Shown piece by piece: positions 1-13,500 of a stretch of 64,000 nucleotides of DNA; within the stretch, counting starts at the first letter, position 1, and the number at the start of each line of letters is the position of its first letter. Under the pieces are notes generated by a model. That model was not told where the DNA came from, searched no databases, and saw only the letters and a list, made by a program, of their open reading frames with translations. The translations under genes were made by a program, and so were the position numbers. The stretch is from Amyelois transitella (Eukaryota > Arthropoda > Insecta > Lepidoptera > Pyralidae): NCBI RefSeq assembly GCF_032362555.1, contig NC_083515.1:8157001-8221000 (forward strand), read 5' to 3'.

Positions 1-357
1 TTTACCATAACAATGTGTATATACCATACTAACGACTAATTCCCAGTTTCCCGATTTTAACCAAACCGAAGAATAGGCATAAAATTTTTGAGTTTACGTG
101 AATAGAAAGTTGACTTTTTGTCCTTCAAGGAGAAACCCAGGATCCATCTAAAACCATTAAACAGGAGTGGATATGTAGTTATTACTATTACACTAAATAA
201 CTCCCCTCTGTCTACCATGACCCGGTTATTAGAGGTACCTAACATAATTTGAATTAAGACTTGTTGGTATTTTATGGAGTGGTCATTTTCTAAAATACCA
301 GGAACCTCACAACAATAAATAGAGCACTACATAGGTTAATAAAAATAATTTACTTAC
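1..357 (-). other. DOHH last visible intron
   Basis: Begins with a GTAAGTA donor at 357. The rest of the stretch shows no recognisable DOHH C-terminal coding sequence in any minus frame, so the acceptor probably lies outside the window. Confidence 0.7.
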
Positions 358-1760
358 TTCTTCAGAACTGCAGTACATTCTTCAGTGGCAATAGAGCCAA
401 GAGCCTCTGCTGCCTCATGCCGAACCATTTCATGCTCCGCTGTGTCTTCCAATGTTTTTATGAGGAATGGCACACTCCTCTCATCCTGCATTTGACCAAA
501 TACAAATGCTACTTCGTGTCTGAATAGGGCACTGGTTGCTTGGAATCCTAGAATTTGAAGAAAAAGTAATATTATTGTAATGTGTAGGTTATATCAAATA
601 TTGTGAAGTTTCTGGCAGAGAACACATCCACTGGTGTTTATCCTGGCTATATTTTTTATGTGGTAGGGCCCTTGAACACAAAGTCGAACTTGCTTTATTA
701 ATTATATAGAATATAGAAAACTAATAAATCATCACTTGCACCTTTTCTTTTCATTAGCAGTAAAACAGGAAATAACATTTCAGCTGATAATGCACTTAAA
801 AAGAAAACAAACTATATAAAAAATATTAAAAATAAAAAAAACAATCAATACCTTTTCCTAATGCATTAATACTCTCAGTTGTTGCCATGTTTCTCAAACT
901 GAACATGGCCCTGTATCTCTCATACAACTGCCTGCTTTCATCCATCAAAATAGCAGTTAATTTCTCCACATCATTATCCGCACTCGGAGGAGCTGGGTCT
1001 ATAGAAGAATACGGACTTTTTGATAGACTCTCTTTGCTACCATCTCCAGCTACCCAATTGAGCCGTTCTAAAGCTATCTGACAGGTCTCTGCTACTTCGA
1101 CCGCTGGGTCATTTTTATATTTCTCTAGTAGCGTTCGTAGATCAGGGTCACCAATTGCACCGAGTGCCTCACCTGAAAATTACAAATAATTTGTATCAGT
1201 TTCACCAATTGTCATAACATCAATGACAGGCATACAATCCAGCAATAAAATAATGGTAAAAGAAAGCTGTTACTTTGTAAGATCCAAGGAAATTGTATGA
1301 AATGAAAACTAGGGTTCGAAGTGAAGAACTAGGGTTCGAGTACTGTATGTCTTATATTTTATATACCTTTAACTCACTACAAGTTTACAATAATTTTAAA
1401 ATGCAATAATTGTAATCATAAAGTACCGTAATCATCTTATCAAATACGTGATGATAAAACACTTAACAAGTGAATCTTACCGGCCTCGTGGCGGACGATC
1501 GGATCCTGATTTTTATCTTCTAACACACTCCTGAGGATGGGAATAGCTTTTTTATCCTGCATTTGCCCTAAACAATATGCTAACTCATGTTTCAAAAGCA
1601 CAGATTCGTCAACAAAACATGTACTAATGCATTCTATAGCGGTGCTCCCACCCAAGTTTCTGAGAGTGAAAAGCGCTCTAAAACGCTCTTTCATAGGTCT
1701 GGAAGGATCATTTAAGACCTTGCCGATATTCCTTACAGCATTTTCACTTACTTCTGCCAT
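358..1760 (-). CDS. DOHH: Deoxyhypusine hydroxylase, 5' three exons (3' end outside window)
   Basis: Coding exons are 1481-1760, 852-1172 and 358-547, read on the minus strand and joined in phase at GT-AG sites. About 264 residues are encoded here; the family is about 300 long, so a final exon of roughly 40 residues should lie left of base 1. The product is a HEAT-repeat di-iron enzyme that hydroxylates deoxyhypusine on eIF5A, the last step of hypusine formation, in the cytosol. All four His-Glu metal-ligand pairs are visible, near residues 58-59 ([14 protein letters not shown]), 91-92 ([15 protein letters not shown]), 211-212 ([16 protein letters not shown]) and 244-245 ([13 protein letters not shown]), matching the paired spacing of the family. 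The start is the ATG at 1760, which gives MAEVSENAV. No truncation or frameshift was seen in the visible part. Identification is firm; the missing last exon is inferred. Confidence 0.95.
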
Positions 1761-2489
1761 TATATCGAACTGAATTTAATAATTTTATCACGAAAATACA
1801 CGAAATACTAAATGGTATGCATACAGTGTTTACCTTGTTTGTGGCTTGTTTTCCAACACATGCAGTGCACGATGTGTAGTATGACAACACTTACGATAAA
1901 TTTACCCTAATCTTTTTCTGAATATCCCCAAAATAGTAAAGTAAAAGTTATTTCAGGCTTTGGAAGCCCACACCTTCAAGCAAGTTGAAAGTTTTATTAC
2001 GAATATGAAACAAAAATGTTAGTTGTAACAAAATTCTAAAATGGATTATTTTTAAACTAAAACTCCCTTAACATGGGGATAAAATTCTTATGTTGGCAAT
2101 CCCGTATGTGTTAATGTCACTATTGTCACTGACAAGTCTCCATCTACGAAACTTTTTTTGACGAATGTCTTAGGCTACGGGGCTTTTGATTATTGAGCCT
2201 CGTTTCCTGCTTCAAAGAAATTATCCGGAAACATGATGAAATGTTTCTAAATTGAGATAAGTAAGTAAATTATATTATTATTTTACGATTTTTCTAGTCT
2301 CAAAAATATATGTCAGTCATAATGTAATTTTCTTTTTAATTCTATGATATTTTACTATTAATAAGGGCGAAGCCATGGTGAAAATTATTATTGTAGCTTA
2401 ATACTCCTATTACTACTTACTTTCGAGTGTCTCGGCCATAAAAATGTTACTTCGATATCCTTTCTAACAAACGATGTCTACGATTCAGT

Positions 2490-2608
2490 CAGTGATGTGG
2501 TAAATACATATTCAGTAAACTGTTTACACTCGTCCGAGTAAGTGGTTTGACCGCTAGACCATCCATTGATACTGAACATTGTAATCAAGCAAGTGCAAGA
2601 CGATTAAG
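2490..2608 (+). other. Possible 5' UTR exon of the first globin gene
   Basis: A strong donor (AAG then GTAAGTAG) sits at 2608/2609 on the plus strand, and the next good plus-strand acceptor is at 3375, just before the globin ATG. The left boundary of the exon cannot be fixed from sequence. The flanking 1761-2489 stretch holds no coding sequence I can recognise and presumably contains the divergent DOHH and globin promoters. Confidence 0.35.
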
Positions 2609-3380
2609 GTAAGTAGTTCTATTTTATTTTTATTATAGTTGGATCTTTATTTACAAAATATAATCGTACAAGTTATCTTATACCTAATTAGTTCTATAAA
2701 TAACATGGTATGTACCTATAGATAATTAATGGTTAATCATAGCGATAATAAAGTATAAGAGCCGCATCATAATGTGGTGTTGCATTTGGCCGGGACTTCA
2801 CTCCCTTGAGTTAATCTAAGTTCTTACTTTGGTTCTAAATTAATGTCTCTGGCAAATATTAATTCATCAATTATAATTGCGTTTACGGAGTTCAAAATCC
2901 TTAATGTTTTTTCTTATAAGTAATTTTATTACAAAGAAATTCATAGAATAACTTTGTAGAAATTGTCGAGGTCGGATATGTAGCCTTTCTCGGTAGAGTT
3001 TTGCGTAGCACCGGTGCGTAGAACTTTCGCGGTTCGCGTAGCTCTTTGGCGTAGCGCTACAGCCAAATTGAATTGAATTAAAATTGACTCGGCAATAAGT
3101 CTCTATACAAAATTGTTTCGGTTATTATTACTAATTTATTTAGAAGTATTTTTTTATATATTTTTTTTTATTATTATAAATAAGAAAATAAATACATTTT
3201 TCTCCTCTGCGCTCTTAGGTAGGCCGCGAGTGAAAATACTTTTTAGCTGAATAGGTACTTTTTAAAATATTTAAGTACCCCTGCCAAACGCTAATACACT
3301 CCAAGATTTTTTTTTTATTACTATATGTGTAGATAATTAGTAATACTAACTTATAGATTTCTTCTGCTTTATCAGGTCAC

Positions 3381-4608
3381 ATGACAGCAATCTTCAATTA
3401 CGTCTGGTGGGGAGGGGACCCGGAAGAGCGAGATAGCGCGACTGGCTTATCCAGGAGAGATGTTCACCTCATCAAGAAAACCTGGCTTCTTCTCTACGCC
3501 AACCCCGTCAAAAACGGGATGGAACTTTTTGTCAAGTAAATAGGTAGAGGTGGATATAAAAAAAAGTTGTTACGTGCATTTTTTGTAAGTTATGGTAATA
3601 GACGGGGACCCTAGATTCAAAATTTCCCAGTGGAAAAATCAATTAAGGAAGGCTAGAAATAATGGAAATTAATTATTAATATTTTTATTTTTATAATGCG
3701 TCAATATCACTGCGTACTTGTGTTTTTAATGTTTGTCAAGTCGATTTATTGTAAGTTATTTCAATAAGAAAATCTTTAACTTAATTTACTAGCTATGTCC
3801 CGGAGTAATTCTGCTTTTTCAGATAATTTACATCATTGGATAACTGTGTTTAGAAAACCTCACGGAGTGTTAAGCTTCAAAAATTTTATACCAAGATTTA
3901 TAAGTAACTTGAAAATTACTGTCTCCTACAGGCTCTTTCGCGCCGTGCCTGAAACCCAGGACTTCTTCGCGACCATCAAAGGGCTCCCCGAGGAAAGACT
4001 GGTGGTGAAGAACCAGTTCAAAGCCCATGTGCTGAACTTCATGTCTCACCTGAACCTGGCCGTGACCAATCTTAATCAACCAGAGATCGTGGTTCCACTC
4101 ATGTATAAACTTGGAAAGTCGCATAGGAATATACGAAGAGAACATTTTGATGTAAGTTTTTGTATACATCACGATACGACAATTAATAAGTTATGCTTGA
4201 AATGTATCATAATAATATTAAATAAAAACATGTTAATTTGAAGGCACAACCTAAGCCGCAGGTCCAGAGATTTAAAATTTAAACTAAAGGTTTTTACTAA
4301 AACTAAATGCCCGTCAGTTTATGGAATTCTTTATATGAACTTTCGCCAGACCTTCCTAATTTGAAATTTCGAACAAACTCAACTTCTATAATTAAGTAGA
4401 CAAACAAAAACTAAACAAACCAACAAACTTATAAAGTTACTTTCACTTTATAATTATTCAAAATGTTAATCTATTCCAGACACTAACTCAAATACTGTTG
4501 GGCACACTGAGAGAGTCCCTACATGCCGGAAATGATGTCATAGAAGCATGGACCAGGTTCATGACATTCATATACAAACCACTTTTTGAAAGTATAGCGG
4601 AGGAATAA
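3381..4608 (+). CDS. Globin (first copy, compact gene)
   Basis: Coding exons are 3381-3535, 3932-4151 and 4480-4608, giving 167 residues and a TAA stop. Introns fall after codon 51 in phase 2 and after residue 125 in phase 0, the ancestral B12.2 and G7.0 positions of animal globins. Key haem-pocket residues are present: CD1 Phe64 (in PETQDFFATI), distal E7 His84 (QFKAHVLNF) and proximal F8 His116 (KLGKSHRNI). Trp35 fits helix A. An N-terminal extension of about 20 residues contains YVWWGGDP, shared with the second globin of this window. It starts MTAIFN and so lacks Gly2. The acceptor at 3375 is 5 bases before the ATG. It is an intracellular haem protein expected to bind oxygen or related ligands; the actual role is not shown by sequence. 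A poly(A) signal AATAAA lies near 4635, about 30 bases past the stop. Confidence 0.93.
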
Positions 4609-6417
4609 CGATATAACCTAATTATTAATAATTAAATAAAAATCTGTGTTTTTGTTACGATATTTTATCGATGTAAGTATTCAGAAGATGCATGACTAAT
4701 GAATATTTTGTATTTTAGTGATAGTGTTAGTATGACATAATTTTAACCCACAAAATTATTAAAATGGTAACAATTCTTACATATGTATTAATATATGTTG
4801 TCGATATTTTCATAGAAATAGGAATAGGTAATAAATTATTCCAGTTCACATTAGATTTGCTACCTATATTCATATGACATTTGCATGTAACTATGTATGT
4901 GCAAATCTTTTGAAATATATCTGTATCTATATAGTAATACAATATATTTTTAATGAGAAATGAAATAAATAGTTATGACATTGGTAGTAGCTTTTTTATC
5001 AGTATCTATAAGAAAATGATTAAACAAAGACACATAGTAATAATTATTATTATGTAGGTAATTGATTTGGTATAACCAAATTATGATCAAGCTACCAGTT
5101 ATAAACACACGCCTTAAAAACTTTATGTCCAGGTCAATAACTTAATCGCACTTTAAATATTTAGGCTAATAAGAATACATTACTGACAATAGTCTTCCAA
5201 ATTTAACTAAGTAATAAGCGTTGAAATTAATGTAGGTATCCATTCATACTAGTTACTTGATCATAAGTACTATTTTGATCTATGTAAATAATAAATAATT
5301 TTAACATAGATATGTATAAATTTAATTTAATATTAAAAATATAATCTTTATGAGGTGTGGCGATTAAAAAATATAACCATGTTATTTATTTTTACTTCTA
5401 ACCAGAATACGTCCACAGCTCGTCCACTCTACGGTCCCATGATGGAAGGACCGATTAAAACCTTACCACTACATACCACTTCTTATCTGTTACGGGGTAG
5501 ACAGAGTCAATAGTTATTAGTCACAATAGTCGATGGCTGCACGCCCAAGGATGGTGGACATTTAGGGCCCCCAAACTGGGCGTCTTTCGAGCGCCGTCGT
5601 GTGCCTAGTGCCTTCTCGAAGTACAAATTCACATACCTGTAGGTACGAGTATAATTCACATACCGCTACGTCGATGCCGTGTCGAAACTGCGTAGTCGTA
5701 AATTGATGAAAAAATAATTACATATATTTAATAATTATTTTCATCACACATAAATATAGTCACGTCTTTGTTTACAAAACCAACGGTCTCGGGAAGACCG
5801 AAACGCCACGTTCATTGGGATTCAAATGGTGGCAGGTTTCTATTCTGTTTATCATATGGAATACAACGATTTGACCTTTAAACCTCGGCCTTTCGTATTC
5901 AAGATATTTTTTTCCTCGATTCCAAAAATACATTTCCTTGAGGTTAACATAACTTGATAAAACTTAAGTACAAACGTAAAAAAACGTGTAAACAAATCTA
6001 TACCTACCTATATACTTTTGATTTGTTAGAATTTTGTTTAGCCAGCTACCTACCTCAATAAAATTATTTATTTAACACTTGAACTAACTTGAAGTACTTA
6101 TAAGTACCTATTTAAATTACGTATATTTTTACTAACTACAACTACTTGTTTTTATACCTACAAAACACACTTACATATTATAACGCAAGCACCTAAGTAC
6201 ATTATTTGACTTCATTATTTATTAAGCACTTGAACTAAGTTGAAGTTTTTACCATAATGTAATCTAATCAGTAGATACCTATTTTAATTACGTATCTTTC
6301 AATAATTGATAAATAATTATTTTAACGTTTATAATATTGTTACATCGTCAATTATACTTGTCCCCCTAAACGCCAAATTGAAAAGAAAAAGTATTTTCAC
6401 TTATCGGTGTAAGATAT
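4609..6417. other. Intergenic after globin 1; no gene seen
   Basis: AT-rich. It holds the short globin 3' UTR, a degraded fragment of the dispersed TCTACCCCG-type repeat around 5480-5560, and no convincing coding sequence. Confidence 0.6.
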
Positions 6418-6421
6418 CCTA

Positions 6422-6618
6422 TCCTACTACTATTATAAAGGCGAAAGTTTGTATGGATGTTTGTTACTCTTTCACGCAAAAACTACTGAACCGATTACCA
6501 TGAAATTTGGTATGTAGGTAGCTGAAGACCCAGAATAACACATAGGCTACTTTTTATCCCAGAGTTCCCGCGGGATTGATAGGGTTTCCATGCGGACGAA
6601 GTCGCGGGCGGCCTCTAG
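6422..6618 (+). mobile_element. Short non-autonomous Helitron (Lep1-like)
   Basis: A 197-base element starting TCCTACTA and ending CTAG, inserted after an A and followed by T, as Helitrons do. The internal stretch TGAACCGATTACCATGAAAT and the GC-rich 3' end with GACGAAGTCGCGGGC match the common lepidopteran short Helitron class, as far as I recall it. No ORF. Confidence 0.75.
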
Positions 6619-7582
6619 TTAAACATATATTGACGACTAGTTGTTACTCGCAGCTTCTTCTGCCTACAAAGGAAAAAAATAACCACAATATTCCCCCTTA
6701 CAGAGATTTATATATAGGTAGCAGTTTTTAAATTGTTAGAAACATCAAAATTCAAACATGTCTGAGAAACCACGTTCGAATCGGAGCAATAGTTTTCGCA
6801 GATACAAACAAACATACAGACAGACAGAAATTCTAAAAATCACATCTTGGGCTTGTATTGGTTGTTCGAACTAAGGTATAAAGATATATGCAATACACAA
6901 CCTTATCGATTTTAAGGCAATATCTTTCAAGTACAGACATCGATCAGTGACAATTTTATACTCGTAATATGTATGGTTTTTTTTGCATAACCTCTTTGTT
7001 TACATTTAAGTTGTAGACAGAGCCTACCATGACCTCGTCTGAACTTAAAGTTTTTGCATACTCGCGCGACGGACGACCTTCCTGGCGGCTGTCAAGTTTG
7101 CTAACAACATTACTCGTACTACAGTAGTCAGGGAGCTAGACTCCCATGTTTTGTCATTTTAGCCCTGTATCTAAACTGTCTAGTTCTAGAGTACCTACTA
7201 CAAATGGTTATAAAGGTCTTCAGTTCGATATCGTAACTTAACTTTTCACGCGACGACGGACAACTTTACTTTTTTGTACACTTATTTATTTTTATTATTT
7301 GTATACTTAAAAACACACATTTGTGTCATGATCCCATAAGCAGCTCTTTCTCCGCAGCAATTTTCGTTGCATGGGAGTGAAAAGTTTTTATAGTTTTAGA
7401 TTACTTCTGTAATCTGTCTGATGCATATTATTTTCTATGCTAAGTCCACTACAAATTCGAAAACTGAGACGCAGAAATGTATTTTATATTATCCAGGGGC
7501 GCATACAATCTAAAAGTCACCTATATAACTTCAATCAAATTAATAAACTTCAATAATATAATTTCAATCAACTTCAATTGAC

Positions 7583-7700
7583 GGCCTCTGTGGCGCAGCG
7601 GTAGTACGCTTGTCTGCGACACCAGAGGTCCTGGGTTCGAATCCCGGCCAAGGCATGATGAGAAAAGAACTTTTTCTGATTGGCCTGGGCCTTGGATGTT
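7583..7700 (+). repeat. tRNA-derived SINE
   Basis: The head looks like a tRNA gene: A-box-like TGGCGCAGCGG and a perfect B box GGGTTCGAATCCC. It continues into a shared non-tRNA tail (GATGAGAAAAGAACTTTTTC) that also occurs in the copy at 62412-62506 on the other strand, which shows that it is a SINE and not a tRNA gene. Confidence 0.85.
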
Positions 7701-8410
7701 TAAAAAAAATCCAAAGAAATTGTAACTTGAAATTAATACACATTATTGCCATTCATGTTGTTAAATGGTAAAGAAATCCATTGACAGATAAATTTAAAAC
7801 TTTAATAATATATTAAGACGCAGTATAGTAGTAGCGAGCTCTTAGACTAGTCTTTGCTTAGTTCAAGGCCGTTATTATACTACGAATATCGAATGAACGT
7901 CGTTGGTCGGAGTTTTGGTCCCGTATAGTATTTTGGTTGATACATTTTCCGAGGGTTTTTTCCTACAGGCCATTTGCATGCATTCAGCCATTTGTAGCCC
8001 TCCCAATAACCTTATGGTCTACTTAATAAATAAAAAATTCTAAGGCCTCCACTTATGTTGAATAACTTCACTTGAAGTAGGTACCGGAGTGATATATTTT
8101 CAATTGGAATTGAAATACACTAATCAAAGATCTTATTGAGTTTTACTATCTGCGCGAAAATATAGGCAACTAGCACACTCTCGTGAATTCCCGAATAATA
8201 ACTACTGTGTTATAGATAATTACAAGAACTAAAGTAAATCGTCTCATTGTTAAACATCACTCGTAGTCATTCCATACCTCACCATACTTGTACGTCCTCT
8301 TTGCTCTAAGCATTCAGTTAGTTTAAAAAGGAGTTCAACGACTTGATTATAGTTGGACACCAATAAGTGACTTATTCTGAAAATTACTTCAATTTTAACT
8401 ATGAAAGAGT

Positions 8411-8728
8411 CATGTGGTTCCGGCACTAGAATAGGGCCTCTCCATCTCTTATTTATAGATGTCGAAAAAGGCGATTAAAGGAATAGGCACATTCATCTAG
8501 TGCATGTGCCGTGTGGTTCCCGGCACCAATAGCAGAAAGTATAGGACCACTCCATCTCTTTCCTATGGATGTCGTGAAAGACGACTAAGAGATAGGCTTT
8601 TAAACTTGGGATTCTTCTTATAAGCGATGGGCTATTAAGACTAACAGCTGAATGTGGCCTGTCAGTCTTCCAAGACTGCTGGCTCTGTCTACCCCGCAAG
8701 AGATATAGACGTAATATATATGGATGGA
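8411..8728 (+). repeat. Dispersed (ATGT)n-tailed repeat, one partial plus one near-complete copy
   Basis: A partial copy (8411-8505) abuts a fuller copy (about 8506-8728). Hallmarks are GTGTGGTTCCCGGCACC, CCACTCCATCTCTTTCC, GTCGTGAAAGACGACTAAG and GGCTCTGTCTACCCCGC. The same unit recurs at 22757, 47905, 62734 and 63315. Family name not assigned. ORFs across it are not genes. Confidence 0.75.
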
Positions 8729-9179
8729 TTGCTTTACGACAAAAAGCGAAGCCAAAGATGCTTATCTTTTCGTGCAGATTGCAAAAGTCTTTATGAAGCC
8801 CAGCGTCAAAATCCAAATAATTCCTGAGATTATACCATTTACAAAGAGGCATACAGACCAATATTTTTACAGTTTTTTTATATGTATTGATGATAATCAA
8901 ACCGAAACAAAGGGACTACCAGAATCGGGCCGTCCAATCAGTATTCCAAGCGGTTTCAGCTTGAATGGAGTATAGATTACTGATGTTTTGGGCAACGACA
9001 ATGCTTCATTAGCAGATCCTTATCATCGATTAGCTGCTTATTTGGTGGTAATTATTTCGTTCGATTGTTTTTATGTAACTACGCAATTGTGTTATTTTAT
9101 CTAATTATTTTTAATATCATATCGTTTAAAATCAAAGAATTGATTTTCTTTAAAGGTATAATTATAAAACTTCTTTGTT

Positions 9180-9450
9180 CTGGCTATAGTCCCGGTTACA
9201 TCCTCAGCACTCTGGAGTGAAGCCTGGGGTACGCCCTTGACAATGGATCAGGTGAGTCAGGTTTTACAAGAAAATCACCCATTTGACCTCCTAAAGTTTG
9301 GCAAAATGCGTGAATATCAAGGTTTTCTCAGGATGTTTTACCTCTAAATAAATACTATGAACAACTTTGTGTTTCTTCATTTCGTCAACCTGACCAGCGA
9401 TCGAACCCGGGACTCAGACGTGAACACAATATCACTGCGCCTAATAGACC
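9180..9450 (+). repeat. Second dispersed repeat family, diverged copy
   Basis: Shares TAGTCCCGGTTACATCCTC, ACTCTGGAG and AGGTTTTACA with the better copy at 11786-11992. A later part (CGATCGAACCCGGGACTCAG) looks like a decayed B-box region. Confidence 0.55.
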
Positions 9451-10319
9451 TGCAGGAACAAATGAACGGAGACGGACAAACTTGAAAGATTTTTTTCATA
9501 AACATAGAGTTCATAATTGTTAGAGGTTCCAATGAGAAAAATTTTTACTGGTTTGTGGCATAGCATTGACTAGTTCATTGGCCTGTCAAATCTATTTTGG
9601 CCACAGAAAAATACCAAAGCCATCAAAACAAAACATAAATCATGTCGCTTCATATAACTGAGTCGACTTTACACCTATGTTACACTTCTTAGACCGACGT
9701 TACTAATATGTTAATAGAAAGTGACAACAGACGACACTTTGCTAACTTGTAAGATAAATATTGGTATTGTATAATAATAGAGTTGATTGTCATACTATCG
9801 TCATGGCTTTTTGTCAAAAACAGTGTGAAATACCATACAAAAAACTTAATATTGATAAATGTTATTAAGGTGCTTATGATAAAAACAACGTCCTTATATC
9901 AAATAAATCCATTCATTTAACTTTCTCGAAGTAAAACAGAAAGTAATTAACAAAAAACACCTTAAAATTATAAACACAACACGTCCCTTCCTTACAAGGT
10001 CGACAGAACCAATAGCCACAAAACTCAAAATTAACGACCACTCGATTATCATAAAGTATATTATTACGTGATACCTTGTTTCCAATTTTGGACATTTATT
10101 TTTATTTCTATGGACTTTTACAATGTACGCGGGGAGTAGCAGCTGGCACACTGCTTTATCTTAGCCACCAGACCAGCATAGAAGTCTGCACTAGATAAAT
10201 GTGCATAACATAGTCACCTTTTACGAGATGCAAATGATGGAGTGAAATAATGTTATGTCATAAAGTCACCAAGGTTTACTTGGCTTGTGAAGTCACCCCT
10301 TTATCACCCCGTCTGATAG

Positions 10320-10537
10320 GGCTCCGTAGGGCGGGCGGGCGGCGGGTGTTCGTAGTAAACAGTACTCAGTATTCGAACTAGCCGCGCGAACGGCGGTCGT
10401 CCCGCCGCGAACGCTCGCGATTCACACACAAATTTGTCACATTTTGTGAAGAAACGCGCGGGAAACTTACGTTACAATAAAACTAAGTTATTGACTCGCA
10501 AGTGCGTTTAGAACTTGTTTTCCTAGCTGTACCACAG
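10320..10537 (+). promoter_or_regulatory. GC-rich promoter-like region with a splice donor; possible globin 2 first exon
   Basis: A locally GC- and CpG-rich block in AT-rich surroundings. It ends in a strong plus-strand donor, CCACAG then GTGAGTATG, at 10537/10538. The next plausible plus-strand acceptor joined to a start codon is at 20455, before the globin 2 ATG. A 5' UTR exon about 10 kb upstream of the coding part is therefore plausible but not proven. No initiator or TATA element is clear enough to place the start site. Confidence 0.4.
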
Positions 10538-13500
10538 GTGAGTATGGTTCGCATAAAAGATTCACGTATGTGCATAGCGACGCCGGTACATGCTACGAAG
10601 CCGGTGTGGTTTAAGGTTTTCATATATAAACTCTACCTTTCGAAAACCTTCGAATTATAAGCGAAGCTGAAAACACTAACTGAATATTTACCAAAATCCC
10701 TACGGGAATGTTTTAAAATGGGTTTTTGTGTTAGCGAACTAAGTCGCGGACAAATGTTACTCGTAGTAGTGTATCGCTAACGCATTAATCTGTCTGCTTA
10801 ATTAAACCTGAGTTTCATAGCTTTCTATAAATATTCCTCCATGTAAATGTGATTTAAATTGGATTAACCCTTTGAACTTTATTCTACACTAGACTTCGCA
10901 GGTACAAAATTTTCAAAATAATAAATACCTTAATTCCACCATGAAGCCATGCAGCTGAACGACCTTTCAGTCTTTTCGAGACTGTTGGCTCTATCTACCC
11001 CGTAGACAATCAACTGTCTGTTTAGAAAAGATAAACAAAGAAATTCCTTAAAATCGTTTTGATATAAACAAATTAATTTTATTAACTGATTTGCACAGAT
11101 AACCTGAGCAGATAAAACACACTAATTTGATATGAATTTGAAACTTAAATAAATATTGATAGGTGTCGAACAGCTGACGATAACGTACCCGTATCTATGG
11201 ATTATAAAATTATTTATTATCAGTATTATATCAGTCTTTTCCAGACTGTTGGCTTTGTCTACCCCACAAGGGATGAAGACGTGATTATATGTTTGTATGT
11301 ATAAATAAAAAATATATAAATTATAAAATATTTGAAAAACGTTTTTCGAATGAACAATTAAATTGAAATGTTACGTTTTTATAATATCTAATCATTGAAA
11401 GCTGATTATATCAGTTTCTCACGTTTTGTTTAAGGGAAACTTTGAAGTCAAAGCAATAAAATCTTTTTTTTCTCGATTCAATCGAATCAGTTGTCAACTC
11501 ATTTGGTATGTATAGAACAAAAATATAGAGGAACTTAGACTAGATATCTCAAAAAGTGGACTTAGCATTAGCTATTGTGTAATTTGTCTCTTTGTAGTAG
11601 CCTAATTTAGACATTGAGCGTCGATGATTGAGCGGTTAACGTATCCGACGTATAAAAAAGTATAGTATTAAGTAGGATTTATATATTAACGATACTATAA
11701 TTATAGCCTATCGATAATAAAGTTGCCCTCGATAGTATTTCTTTCACTAACCGTTGGCCAAAACTATCGATACTTCTTCTTCCTCCTGGCTTTAGTCCCG
11801 GTTGCATCCTCAACACTCTGGAGAGGAGCCCGGGGTATACCATTAACCATGGATCCTGGATTGAGTGAATCAGGTTTTTACACGAAGCGACTCCCGTCTG
11901 ACCTCCGCAACCTTTGCAGGGAAACCTAACCCGTATTGGACCAACCATGTCATGATGTTTTCCCTCACCGTAAGAGCTTCAGTAAAAAAACCAAAATTAT
12001 CGATACTGTCGATAGTCTTATTGGGCATCAATAGCATTTACTGTGCTATTGATCCTATTCTTTCACTCAACTATCGATATATCGATATAATTAGTAGCGA
12101 TCGGAACACTACACCTATTCCACTAAGATTACCTATGTTGCGTGATCTGATCTCTTAGGTACGTCTATATTAACTTAAGTTTATTATTTCCAGATTAACA
12201 CAGCGTTATTTCCGATAAAATAAGTACCACATGAACAAATCAATGATTATAACTTTTGTAATTTAGGACAGGGAATCGGTTTATCAAGCGGTTTATAAAC
12301 CAATTAAGTACTACACAAAAAATGTGTATTGTAATTCAAGAGCTGAACGTAACCAATTTCGTCCTCAATAATGTTACCCACAAAATAACAAGCACTGGTC
12401 ATTCTTCTTTTAAATCAACAACAAAAAAAGGTTATTTGTCTTTTTTTGGTTTTTGTTCGAAATATAAACAATAAATTACAATTCTACAACCATGTCACGT
12501 ACACAGTAAACGAAAAAAACTCTAGGAAGCAACTCACGGGATAATAATACCCTGACATACCTTAATTTATTATTTACGTATTGAAAAAATAAATTCATAA
12601 ATCTATCTACCAGTAAAGGTAAATTCTTCCAAGTAAACAGCAGACAGTTTCAATTTAAAAAAAATCGCTAGACTCACAATCTACTTACAACCTACAACCC
12701 ATACCACGTCTATTTCTTAACGGGGTAATTAAAACCTACAGCCACATGACTCTTAGGTTACATTAAGCTGATGGCATAATAAAAAAAATGTAAATAAAAC
12801 TAGCATCTAAGTAGCTGTAGTGTATTCGAACAAAATTCACAGAAAAAGTGATGGGTATGAAGGTACATACACAGAAATTTTCATCTATCATAAATAGTAC
12901 GTAGGCAAAGAATTAATAAAAATTTAAACTTAGACATGAAGAGTTCAGGAAAATGACTCAACAATATTATTTTTGTTTTTCAATGTCGTGTTCCTCATTC
13001 GCGTAATAAAGTAGCCATAAAAACGTTATTGCCTATCTTTTTATCTCTTTAATGTTACCGCAATATGAGTGATGAGAATTTTTTTCTTCATAGGTATATA
13101 ACCAAATTCAAGTCTTGTTAACTAAATTTGCCCAACTAAGCTAAATTGACATTTATTAAAATTCACTTACCGAAAAATTTATAGAAAATTATAATACATA
13201 CCTACATAAAATCACTTCTTTATTCCTTACAGTCTTTTAAAGACTTTTGGCTCTGTCTACCCCAGAGAAAGTCAAAAGTCTTGAAAAAACTGTTACCACC
13301 TGTGGCCACTTTCAGCTGTACAGTTCTTTTTTTTGTGTTTTACCTAAAACACTTTCCATAAACACAAAATCTTGACCAATTTTGAAATTTAGCGCAGCGA
13401 TAAAGAAGACTTTCACGAGAGCTTTCTTCCTGTTGCATAAATTGAAATGAGCTTTCAACAACCTATATGAAGTAGAGCAATAAGATTCAACATACATACG

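Noticed and set aside
7583-7655. Possible tRNA gene on the plus strand
   Set aside because: The B box is perfect, but the sequence continues into a tail shared with the inverted copy at 62412-62506, and no clean acceptor stem forms. It is a tRNA-derived SINE.
11679-12158. Three overlapping ORFs on both strands
   Set aside because: They coincide with a dispersed repeat copy (11786-11992) also seen elsewhere in the window.
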